From Candidatus Zixiibacteriota bacterium (GTDB taxonomy: Bacteria; Zixibacteria; MSB-5A5; GN15; PGXB01): DNA of 64,000 bases. This document shows positions 16,634-24,126 of the stretch, in pieces; positions within the stretch are counted from its first letter, which is position 1, and every line of letters begins with the position of its first letter. Location: contig LS998015.1 in assembly GCA_900498245.1 (NCBI GenBank), positions 2,673,305 to 2,737,304 of the forward strand, given 5' to 3'. Both the position numbers and the translations under genes were made by a program. Under the pieces are notes generated by a model that searched no databases, had not been told where the DNA came from, and worked only from the letters and a program-made list of their open reading frames with translations.

Positions 16634-19285
16634 CTACTTGAGCAGGAGCATTTTTTTCGAGGCCGTAAAATCACCGGCCGTCAAGCGATAAAAATAAATC
16701 CCGGTCGGCAGAGTCGTACCGTTATCATCGGTGCCATCCCACCGGATTGTCTTGTACCCGGCGCCGTCACTGCCGGAAAAGCCCTGTACCTTCTGGCCCG
16801 CAATATTATAAATATCCAGTCGCCAGTCGGTTCTTGTCGGAAGAGCAAATCTGATTTCGGTCACAGGATTGAACGGATTGGGACGATTCTGCTCCAGGGC
16901 AAAGGAAATCGGCAAGGGAGAATCGCCCGTCACCGGAATATCGGTGGGGTGTTCAAATAATTTGGCCACCGTTACCTTTTCGCCAAAATACCCCGCCGCC
17001 GCACAATAGGCCAGCTCCGGAAGGGGCCCTTTGCAGGCGATCTCGAACAGGGTCCGTTCCGCTGTGCCGATACTATCGGTCAGCAAAACTTTAAGACTGT
17101 CATGCGAAAGAGCGCTTTTGACATCACCGCCGATATCATAATTTTGCAGCTCCGGTGCGTAGAAGCAAAGATGGACCGCTCCCACGGGCAAATCGAATTT
17201 GGAACGTACGATTATGGAGGAATCTGTTTCCACAAATGTTAGAGTTCCCGTAAACGCGGGATCTATCGGCGCTCCGGGAGACATGGTCCCGAATATGATT
17301 CTCAGCATATAAACGTAATCTTCGAGCGTAAGTGCTTCGCCGTCCAGATTGATGTCCGACTGGGCGGCCTGCATCTCGGGGTTAATGGCCAGAGCCTGAC
17401 GCCCGTAGATAAAGAAGTTGGTAAATATGACGGCATCGGCGACTTCGTACGCGATCCCATTGAGATTAATATCCCCGACCGTCACGGTGCTATCCGGGCA
17501 GATAATGCCGATACCACCATTGTGAAAATCAATGAAACGAAGCGGCGGCGGCCCGGAAGTGCCCCCTTGAAGGCATTCATTTAGAGCCCCGGTATATGTG
17601 GGGAAAGTGCCCTGCGGATTGGTTATTTCACCGTCAAAATCAAAAACACGCGATGACAGGGCGGTGCCGATATTGAAAGCCAGAGTGTCACCGCGATTTC
17701 GGAACGCCAGCAGATTGTCGCCGCAATCGGCCCAATAGAATTGAATCGGCAAATACATGCATTCCCAGACGGGACTTTCCGAAACCATGAAATTCATGTT
17801 GAAGATTACAGTATTATCCGGGACGAGTTTTGTTAGCGGATGGTGAATACCGTCATTCATATCGGCGATTCCGGCTACTCGTATCAGGCCCGACGGGCAG
17901 TTGTCGCCGCAATTTACAGATGGGCCGAAACGGGCGCTGAAATACTCCCATTCATACGGCCCCGGATTCTGATACAACACGCCCGGCTCCGCCCCGGAGA
18001 AGGAAAGCGCCAGGGCATTATAGGCAATCAGAAAATCGAATCCCCATATTTCTTCGGTCCCCGAGTTTTTAATTACCGGAACCTGGACATTCCTGCCCTG
18101 ATGCATCACTTCCAGAAACCCGATATTTATGCCGAAAGGCAGGCGGTCGGTGACAGCGAAGGTTACTTCGCAACTGGAACTATCCCCGGCGCAGTCGCTG
18201 ACTCGTACTGTAAAATCAAAATCTATCCCCTGATCCGCCGGCAGTTGCGGCGTAAACGACAAATGCCCCGTGGAATCGATGAAATATGTCCCGGCCGGGG
18301 ACGGATTGACATCCGCTATTTCCCAGTTAAAAATATCACCCGGATTGGAATCGTTGACAATAAAATTGGCCTGGGCCGTATACCCTCCGGCCTGAAGCGT
18401 TGCCCCGCACGGTCCCGAAATGACCGGTGCACTGTTATATACGTTGATATCTGGGGTGCAATGCTCCGTCATCGGCCCGGTGGCGCTGTGGAACCTGTCG
18501 GTGGCGGCAATATCGAGACTTATGGTTTGACCGACCTCAGAGCAATGGGGAACATAGCTCCATAATCCGCTTAAAGAATCTATCGTGCCCGGCCCGGAAA
18601 CGATCTGATATTTAATCGTGTCGTTTTCCAAATCGGCGGCCTGGAATGTATATGTCATAAGATGGCCATGCGAACCCGACAGGGAGCGAATGCAATTGGT
18701 GAAGGTTGGCGCCTGATTGGGATTATTCTTCACCGGCCAGCAGGTCTTGGTAAAACCGGGCACCGGGTCATCAAACAGCCAGGAATAGACGATGTCCTGA
18801 TTGCCGCCGCTGTCAATGCAAAGATTACCCAGGGTATCGTTGATAACGATATCGATGGAAAGCATTTTGATTTCGCCGGAATTTATCGGAAATCCATGAC
18901 TTACCCCGACCCCGACGTAGCAGTACATATTGGGCAAATTTCCATCCCAACTCTCAACATGGCCGAGACTGAAAAGATCCCAATAGGCCTTGAAGACCGG
19001 CTGGGGATAAAGGGATGTATCTCCGAAAATGGCATGCGCAACTCCCCCGGAACCGCTGAATGTAAACGGCATCGATAAGGCGGTCCGCTCAATGCCTCCC
19101 GGTCCGTTGGTGGCGTAAATATCGACAAATATATGGGCCCCGGGATTAATCGTCTTGATGGATCCGTCGAGGTAAACACCCGGACCGGAAATATCGGCCC
19201 GAATCGTAAAGGGATTTTGCGCCAGCGCCGCGCCGCCGAGAACTACACAAAATAACAGCCACAGGAATCCGCCTTGAATTTTCAT
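16634..19285 (-). CDS. Secreted multidomain surface protein with T9SS type-A sorting domain (paralogue 2)
   Basis: An 883-residue paralogue of the gene at 13715-16375 with the same domain order: signal peptide (MKIQGGFLWLLFCVVLGGAALA), N-terminal beta domain, Ig/cadherin-like segments (LENDTIKYQIVSGPGTIDSL), cohesin-like region (SGTEEIWGFDFLIAYNALAL), dockerin-like loops (GDINLNGIAYEVADAVIFTN and SDINLDGEALTLEDYVYMLR) and the T9SS sorting domain (about 797-883). AAGGAGG lies about 6 bases before the ATG. The last 25 residues (SGDFTASKK-type end) and the first bases after the stop are almost identical to paralogue 1, more than the rest of the protein. This suggests selection on the sorting signal or recent gene conversion. 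The substrate or role is not known. Confidence 0.88.
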   Translation of the reverse strand: MKIQGGFLWLLFCVVLGGAALAQNPFTIRADISGPGVYLDGSIKTINPGAHIFVDIYATNGPGGIERTALSMPFTFSGSGGVAHAIFGDTSLYPQPVFKAYWDLFSLGHVESWDGNLPNMYCYVGVGVSHGFPINSGEIKMLSIDIVINDTLGNLCIDSGGNQDIVYSWLFDDPVPGFTKTCWPVKNNPNQAPTFTNCIRSLSGSHGHLMTYTFQAADLENDTIKYQIVSGPGTIDSLSGLWSYVPHCSEVGQTISLDIAATDRFHSATGPMTEHCTPDINVYNSAPVISGPCGATLQAGGYTAQANFIVNDSNPGDIFNWEIADVNPSPAGTYFIDSTGHLSFTPQLPADQGIDFDFTVRVSDCAGDSSSCEVTFAVTDRLPFGINIGFLEVMHQGRNVQVPVIKNSGTEEIWGFDFLIAYNALALSFSGAEPGVLYQNPGPYEWEYFSARFGPSVNCGDNCPSGLIRVAGIADMNDGIHHPLTKLVPDNTVIFNMNFMVSESPVWECMYLPIQFYWADCGDNLLAFRNRGDTLAFNIGTALSSRVFDFDGEITNPQGTFPTYTGALNECLQGGTSGPPPLRFIDFHNGGIGIICPDSTVTVGDINLNGIAYEVADAVIFTNFFIYGRQALAINPEMQAAQSDINLDGEALTLEDYVYMLRIIFGTMSPGAPIDPAFTGTLTFVETDSSIIVRSKFDLPVGAVHLCFYAPELQNYDIGGDVKSALSHDSLKVLLTDSIGTAERTLFEIACKGPLPELAYCAAAGYFGEKVTVAKLFEHPTDIPVTGDSPLPISFALEQNRPNPFNPVTEIRFALPTRTDWRLDIYNIAGQKVQGFSGSDGAGYKTIRWDGTDDNGTTLPTGIYFYRLTAGDFTASKKMLLLK

Positions 19286-19390
19286 ATGCCCTCCTTCTTT
19301 CCCGGATCGGGAGAAGACGAAAAATTAGGATTTACGCAAGGTATGGTTCTACATATGTTTATTTGTGGACAAAACAAATCCTTACTATTT

Positions 19391-19418
19391 ATAATAGGGG
19401 CAATTGCGGATTTGTCAA
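19391..19418 (-). promoter_or_regulatory. Promoter of T9SS paralogue 2
   Basis: Minus-strand TTGACA (19413-19418), 16-base spacer and TATTAT (19391-19396), about 105 bases before the ATG at 19285. The layout and leader length match the promoter of the paralogue. Confidence 0.7.
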
Positions 19419-19484
19419 TCGATTTTAACATTTGGGAAGACTGAGCGGGAACCGAGACGTTACAAAAATGTTGACCGTTAAAGA

Positions 19485-19940
19485 ATGAATGCTCCTGCCG
19501 CAAAGAGAGAAGTATTGGTTTTAACCGCGGGACTGATTTGGTCAGCCGTCGGATTGGCGTTGCTCATTGTCTCATTTGGCTGGCTCAGATCCGGTATGAC
19601 GGCAATAGCGGTGGATGTAACAGCCGGAATTATCGGCGGTTACCTTATTTACCGTGTCGGTTTTTCCCGGCTGGCGCGCAAAAATCTAAAGCGGATTTAT
19701 GAACAGTCGCCGGGGAAAGAGAAAGTCTGCTTTTTTGCCTTTCAAAATGTCCGCAGTTACTTCATCGTCATCATCATGATTGCCCTGGGATATACTCTGC
19801 GACATTCGCCTCTGCCGAAAGTATATCTGGCCCCGATATATATGACAATCGGGCTGGCCCTTCTTCTGTCCAGTCTGCTGTACTTCGGCCATATCCGGCA
19901 ACGGAGCCGGCTAATCCAGCGCAAAATTGACCGGCAATGA
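19485..19940 (+). CDS. Hypothetical four-helix membrane protein
   Basis: A 151-residue protein with four clear hydrophobic helices (about residues 12-32, 38-58, 88-106 and 117-136) and a very basic C-terminus (RQRSRLIQRKIDRQ). I do not recognise a family. The helix pattern and charge distribution support a real inner-membrane protein. It is read opposite to its neighbours, divergent from the T9SS paralogue and convergent with the TonB-C gene, whose 3' end it overlaps by about 30 bases. No good ribosome site is seen. A six-codon frame (19467-19488) ends across its start codon (ATGA), which could couple translation. Confidence 0.55.
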   Translation: MNAPAAKREVLVLTAGLIWSAVGLALLIVSFGWLRSGMTAIAVDVTAGIIGGYLIYRVGFSRLARKNLKRIYEQSPGKEKVCFFAFQNVRSYFIVIIMIALGYTLRHSPLPKVYLAPIYMTIGLALLLSSLLYFGHIRQRSRLIQRKIDRQ

Positions 19941-20492
19941 CACCCAGCAATTCACCCGATCCCCATTTTTGAGCGCCGGGACAAACAGGGCCTCCTGGGC
20001 CGATTTTACCGCCGCCGGTCCGAAACCGTACCCCTGCGGCGTTTCCGAAGCAATTAATATCCGCATCGGCTCCCCTTCCCTATCTACCAGGATTTTAAGC
20101 ATGACATTGCCGCCGATTTTATTTTCCTGTGCCTTGACCGGATAATCCGGCAACTTCATCCAGAGAAATTGCGGCAATTTATCGGGGGCAATTTGACTGT
20201 CATAAACAACCGTATCACCGTCGCCAATAATGCGGCGGGCCGACAGATCTTCATCGACACCCGGAATAGCCGGAGGAATGAAACTATCCCGAAACGCCAG
20301 AGACATCTCCTCATCGTTGTCGGGGGTAGCAAAACCTGGTCTGACGACCAATTGCGTTTGCTCCCCGCCGGGTGGCGAATAGTAAGAAGCAAAAAGCAAG
20401 GTGGTCGTCAAGCCGAACAGAAAAATAAACCAATAATATAAATGCGGTGTGAGGGCTCTTGTGTGAGGTAAGCAATACCTCTCCGAAGGCAT
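19911..20492 (-). CDS. TonB-family protein (second, shorter TonB)
   Basis: A 193-residue protein with an N-terminal membrane anchor (about 18-37, LYYWFIFLFGLTTTLLFASYY), a short periplasmic linker and a TonB C-terminal domain (about 110-193: GGNVMLKILVDREGEPMRI, then EALFVPALKNGDRVNCWVSLPVNF). TonB proteins transfer proton-motive energy from ExbB/ExbD to outer-membrane receptors. The linker is shorter than in the first TonB and lacks a long Pro-rich reach, so it may serve a different receptor or only bind. The gene is last in the Ton operon, 52 bases after the first tonB. Its shine-dalgarno AAGGAGG is buried in an 11-bp hairpin (20495-20520). Confidence 0.82.
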   Translation of the reverse strand: MPSERYCLPHTRALTPHLYYWFIFLFGLTTTLLFASYYSPPGGEQTQLVVRPGFATPDNDEEMSLAFRDSFIPPAIPGVDEDLSARRIIGDGDTVVYDSQIAPDKLPQFLWMKLPDYPVKAQENKIGGNVMLKILVDREGEPMRILIASETPQGYGFGPAAVKSAQEALFVPALKNGDRVNCWVSLPVNFALD

Positions 20493-20494
20493 CA

Positions 20495-20520
20495 GGCACC
20501 TCCTTTTTAAAGAAGGTGCC
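20495..20520 (-). promoter_or_regulatory. Hairpin that masks the ribosome site of the second tonB
   Basis: In the minus-strand message GGCACCUUCUU pairs with AAGGAGGUGCC (11 bp including one U-G, loop UAAA). The right arm is the shine-dalgarno of the gene starting at 20492. The hairpin ends two bases before the AUG. Confidence 0.6.
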
Positions 20521-20543
20521 CGTAAACTTGCCAGACTAAACTG

Positions 20544-21290
20544 CTACCGGCTCCCGGTCAGGGTAAATTCGACTTGGTACGCTACCCAAACCGCTACCGG
20601 TCGTCCATTCTGAATAGCCGGTTTGAACCTGCATTTGTAGGCCGCGGCCACCGCCGCTTCATCAAACCCGGCCTTGGAACCGGACGACTTATAAACCATC
20701 GCCTGTTTCACCGTTCCGTCCTTCGTGACCAGGGCCTTGACCCAAACCACGCCTTCCAGACCGGCCTGTTTGGCCAGACGCGGATATTCGGGCGGTTCTT
20801 CGTAAATCATTTCCGCCGGAATTTCCGTGGGAACGAATTCGTCAGGCGCCGGCAAATATTCCTCATCCGGAATATCCACCACGATTTTCTGCCCTTTGGC
20901 CGCCGTATCCACACTTACATCGGGAGCGACGATCTGCGCCAATTCATCTTTGGATGCAATCGTTACATCCATATCAGGCGCTTCATCATCGGCCACCGGT
21001 TTCGGGATACCGACCTTGGGGGCGGCCGCCTTGGGTTGCGCAATATCGATCCGCGGCGGTTTCTTGGCCACGGTCGGAGGCGGACCCAAATCGGCAATCG
21101 TCTTGATGATTTGAACGTTTCCGGTGACCATTTCTTCCGCGGTCAAAGCCCGATAGATATAGGTCCCGGCGACAAACAGAACCACCAGCAACAACGCAAA
21201 CATCGTTCCCATAAACATGTTGCGCTGGTATTTCTGTTTGAGCTCAAAGGCTCCGTAGGGCGAGAATGGCATACTCATGGATTTCGCCAT
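20544..21290 (-). CDS. tonB: TonB energy transducer
   Basis: A 248-residue TonB protein. A single N-terminal helix (about 25-48, MFMGTMFALLLVVLFVAGTYIY) anchors it in the inner membrane. A Pro/Lys-rich stretch (PPPTVAKKPPRIDIAQPKAAAPKVGIPKP) and an acidic linker cross the periplasm. The TonB C-terminal domain (about 160-248) reads PPEYPRLAKQAGLEGVVWVK, then GFDEAAVAAAYKCRFKPA and GRPVAVWVAYQVEFTL. It should pass energy from the ExbB/ExbD complex encoded just upstream to TonB-dependent receptors such as the one at 32774. The start lies 3 bases after the exbD stop, so the genes are probably translationally coupled. Confidence 0.93.
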   Translation of the reverse strand: MAKSMSMPFSPYGAFELKQKYQRNMFMGTMFALLLVVLFVAGTYIYRALTAEEMVTGNVQIIKTIADLGPPPTVAKKPPRIDIAQPKAAAPKVGIPKPVADDEAPDMDVTIASKDELAQIVAPDVSVDTAAKGQKIVVDIPDEEYLPAPDEFVPTEIPAEMIYEEPPEYPRLAKQAGLEGVVWVKALVTKDGTVKQAMVYKSSGSKAGFDEAAVAAAYKCRFKPAIQNGRPVAVWVAYQVEFTLTGSR

Positions 21291-21292
21291 AT

Positions 21293-21931
21293 TTAATTCG
21301 CACCTCCTCTCGCCTGTAATGCCGCCTCGACAATGCGGTCATCACTATCCTCCCAGTCTCCAATAGCATAACGATAGGAGAACTTCTCTTCCGGAGTCAA
21401 CTGATCCGCTTTCTTGCCCAGCTGTTTCGCTTTCTCGGCGTTCCAGGAACGTTCCAGAAGGTCGATTTCGTCGAGGATATCGACCATGGAGTTGTACCGG
21501 GCATCTTTTCTGATTAGAATTAAAGTGTTCAGTTTGGGATTCTCGAAATTGAGATTTTTAAGAACCATTCTAAGGGAATCGTCGTTAACGATATATTTAC
21601 CACCCGTTGTCCCCGCTTTGGCCGGGATCATCTGCGGTAAATTCTTTGCGGGATTCCCGATGTTCCAGAAGAAATGATTCTCCCCGTCAATTCTAAGCGT
21701 CAAAAGATTCGATTCGGCCACCTCAACCTGGTCCTCCTGCTCCTTGGGAGGTAAATTGATTTCCATCGCCTGCGGCATGGAAAACACCGTTGATACCATA
21801 TAAAATATCAGAAGCAGGAAGGCGATATCGACCATCGGAGTCATATCGATACGAATCGCTATTCTCCGTTTCGGTCTGCGGTGACCTTTTCCTTTACCGG
21901 CCTTTTGTCGTTCTACTACTTCACCGGCCAT
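21293..21931 (-). CDS. exbD: ExbD/TolR-family proton-channel subunit (larger, 212 aa)
   Basis: An ExbD-family protein with the usual cytoplasmic basic start (KRRIAIRIDMTPMVDIAFLLLIFYM). The Asp in the helix (D of MVDIAFLLL, near residue 34) is the proton-carrying residue of the family. The periplasmic part is longer than in standard ExbD (about 140 residues), with an extra C-terminal tail (QLTPEEKFSYRYAIGDWEDSDDRIVEAAL). It lies between the smaller exbD and tonB in one operon. Two ExbD paralogues side by side are common in Bacteroidetes-type Ton loci; they may form a mixed dimer inside the ExbB ring. Confidence 0.92.
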   Translation of the reverse strand: MAGEVVERQKAGKGKGHRRPKRRIAIRIDMTPMVDIAFLLLIFYMVSTVFSMPQAMEINLPPKEQEDQVEVAESNLLTLRIDGENHFFWNIGNPAKNLPQMIPAKAGTTGGKYIVNDDSLRMVLKNLNFENPKLNTLILIRKDARYNSMVDILDEIDLLERSWNAEKAKQLGKKADQLTPEEKFSYRYAIGDWEDSDDRIVEAALQARGGAN

Positions 21932-21956
21932 TTAAAATCACTCCTTTCAATCACCG

Positions 21957-22451
21957 CTACTGCCTCGCCGGGGTGGCTGACGCCAATTCCCGTTCATTAT
22001 CGGTAATGATCAGGAAACGCGTCAACTCGTTTTCTTTCATCGAATTCATTAAATCATTCATGGCCCCGAAACTGGCATCCTTATCGGCCTTGATAACAAT
22101 CAAGGCGCGCGGATTGACCGCCCGGGCCCTGTTTATAACCGAACTTACATTGGCAATATTGACCTCGGAGTACTTGCGCACCGTGGTGGTCACTTCTTTG
22201 CCTTCAACAACCATCTTCTCCTTTTGCAGGAAGTCCACGTACATCGAGTCGAGTTTCGTGACCGTAATATTAATCACATCCTTATCCGGTAATTCGATCT
22301 GGGAATGCGACTTTGGCAGGGTCACTTTTTTCGCCTCCGGTGGCTTGAACTGCGTCGTTGACATATAGAAGATAAGCAGCAGAAAGGCAATATCCACCAT
22401 CGGGGTCATATCGATCCTAATGCTGATCCGCCGTTTCTTCTTAATCGACAT
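21957..22451 (-). CDS. exbD: ExbD/TolR-family proton-channel subunit (smaller, 164 aa)
   Basis: An ExbD-family protein: basic N-terminus (MSIKKKRRISIRIDMTPM), one membrane helix with the conserved Asp (VDIAFLLLIFYM) and a periplasmic domain ending in NSMKENELTRFLIITDNERE. It starts four bases after the exbB stop, and the larger exbD follows by 26 bases. The first 30 residues are nearly the same as in the larger copy, which supports tandem duplication followed by divergence of the periplasmic part. Confidence 0.93.
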   Translation of the reverse strand: MSIKKKRRISIRIDMTPMVDIAFLLLIFYMSTTQFKPPEAKKVTLPKSHSQIELPDKDVINITVTKLDSMYVDFLQKEKMVVEGKEVTTTVRKYSEVNIANVSSVINRARAVNPRALIVIKADKDASFGAMNDLMNSMKENELTRFLIITDNERELASATPARQ

Positions 22452-22454
22452 AAG

Positions 22455-23213
22455 TTATTTACCTTCTTTATCCTTCAACAACTGCAAAACTTCAAAGGTG
22501 GCTTCATCGGTCGTATAGTTAAAAGCATCCACTTTATTAACAAAAAAATTGTAGAAAAGGATTCCAAGAATACCGGAAATGAGCCCGCCGGCAGTATTCA
22601 CAAGGGCTTCCGAAATACCGATAGCGAGCTGCTGAGCGTCAATAACACCGCCCTCGACATTACCGGTCGCGGCAAACGCACGAATCATACCGATGGTCGT
22701 TCCCAGAAGTCCCACCATGGTGGCAATAGAGGCGATAGTCGAAAGGGCGATCAGGTTTCTTTCAAGAAGCGGCCCTTCAAGAGCGTTGGCTTCATCGATA
22801 GCCGTCTGGGTTAACGTGATTCTCTTTTCGGCGTCAACCGACTTGTCATCTTTCAACTGGCGATATCTTTCGATACCGGCCCGGAGCACGTTAGCGGTTG
22901 TTCCACGCTGCTTGTCGCAGGCCGCCAGGGCGCCGTCAAAATCGTTGGCCTGAAGCAGGGAAATCAGCTTTTTAAAGAAAACCTGGACGGAACTGGTCCC
23001 TTTGGCTACACGATAGAGGGAAATGAAGCGTTCGACAATAAAGGCCACCAGCATCAGGAAGATAGTAATCAGAACGACTACCAGCGGCCCGCCCTGATAG
23101 ACCGAATGGGCGATTGTGCCGACCGGCTGGGACTTGAAAACCACGCCCCACATGACATATCCGATGGCAAATGCAATCAGAAAATTAAGAGTGATGAATA
23201 ATGACTGTTTCAC
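22455..23213 (-). CDS. exbB: ExbB/TolQ/MotA-family proton channel protein
   Basis: A 252-residue ExbB-type protein. The start is a GTG at 23213 with GGAGG upstream. A first membrane helix (about 5-25), a second (about 43-62, LVVVLITIFLMLVAFIVERF), a cytoplasmic helical stretch (about 65-150) and two C-terminal helices (about 150-180 and 195-225) fit the family. The signature LLERNLIALSTIASIATMVG and LLGTTIGMIRAFAATGN lie in the third helix, and GISEALVNTAGGLISGILGI in the fourth. ExbB pentamers form the proton path that drives TonB. It opens the exbB-exbD-exbD-tonB-tonB block. Confidence 0.93.
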   Translation of the reverse strand: MKQSLFITLNFLIAFAIGYVMWGVVFKSQPVGTIAHSVYQGGPLVVVLITIFLMLVAFIVERFISLYRVAKGTSSVQVFFKKLISLLQANDFDGALAACDKQRGTTANVLRAGIERYRQLKDDKSVDAEKRITLTQTAIDEANALEGPLLERNLIALSTIASIATMVGLLGTTIGMIRAFAATGNVEGGVIDAQQLAIGISEALVNTAGGLISGILGILFYNFFVNKVDAFNYTTDEATFEVLQLLKDKEGK

Positions 23214-23256
23214 CTTTTCAAAACCTCCAATATTGGTTTAACTTATTGTTTTTTTC

Positions 23257-24102
23257 CTATATCTCACTGGCCTTGACGGCATTCATAATACCTGCCGCCA
23301 ACGCCAGATAAAATCCGTAACCCAATATCCCGATATATGTCCCGATACCGTAACTCTTGCCCAGTTGGGCCAGGCCGCCGGCCGGATTGAAGGAGTAATC
23401 CGCCCCAAAGGAAGACAATATCAGGCAAAAACCCCAAATGGCCACCAGTATCCAGTTCCACTTGAGTATCTTTTTCAGATTGAGCGCAAAACTATCCGGA
23501 TCCCCTTTGAAACCATACAGCGCTTTCAGGGTCATTACTGCCAGCCCGATGCACGCCAACATATAAATCAGGATAAAAAGTCCGGTGAGCATCAGGGCAA
23601 ATCCCGATGAAAACACCTTCCCGCCGACATCCCCGAATGAAATCAGTGCCCCGAGAGCCGACATGGAGTAGTATTCTCTCCGGATTTCCTGGCGTTTCTG
23701 CACGGCACTGATCGAACTGAAACCATGTTCATCCGTCGTACCGGCCTCGGTTCCGGTACCGCCAGTCACTTCCTGGGTGGTCGGCTTCGATTCGATTACA
23801 ATTTCTTTATATCCGGAAAACCACGGCAGAAACAGCGAAAGGACCAAGATTATCGAAGTGATAGTCAGGACAATCTTCTCATATGATGCCACCCGCGGAA
23901 CCTCGAGCGAGTTGTGCTCACGGAGCTTTGCCCCCTGTTTCCGCTTGTCAAGCATCCTCTTAATCCAACTCTCCTTTTCCGAGTCGGACTTGAAAAGATC
24001 GCCGATCTTGCCGGGTTTTACCTCAAAGCCGAGATATTTGTACCTATAATCAGGGTCAGCCGACGGCTGTTTGACTGTCCCTTTTTCCTCGTTTTCGGCC
24101 AT
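23257..24102 (-). CDS. Membrane protein of unknown function in the Ton operon
   Basis: A 281-residue protein with a soluble N-terminal part (about 1-70, rich in charge) and about five hydrophobic helices (about 75-95, 165-195, 215-235, 250-280 region). The first is followed by a Thr/Gly-rich extracytoplasmic loop (KPTTQEVTGGTGTEAGTTDE). I do not recognise a family. It lies between the TPR gene and exbB, 25 and 44 bases from them, in the same direction. A role in assembling or regulating the Ton complex is possible, but rests only on position. Confidence 0.7.
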   Translation of the reverse strand: MAENEEKGTVKQPSADPDYRYKYLGFEVKPGKIGDLFKSDSEKESWIKRMLDKRKQGAKLREHNSLEVPRVASYEKIVLTITSIILVLSLFLPWFSGYKEIVIESKPTTQEVTGGTGTEAGTTDEHGFSSISAVQKRQEIRREYYSMSALGALISFGDVGGKVFSSGFALMLTGLFILIYMLACIGLAVMTLKALYGFKGDPDSFALNLKKILKWNWILVAIWGFCLILSSFGADYSFNPAGGLAQLGKSYGIGTYIGILGYGFYLALAAGIMNAVKASEI

Positions 24103-24126
24103 AGATTCTCCTATATATCCAAAAGT

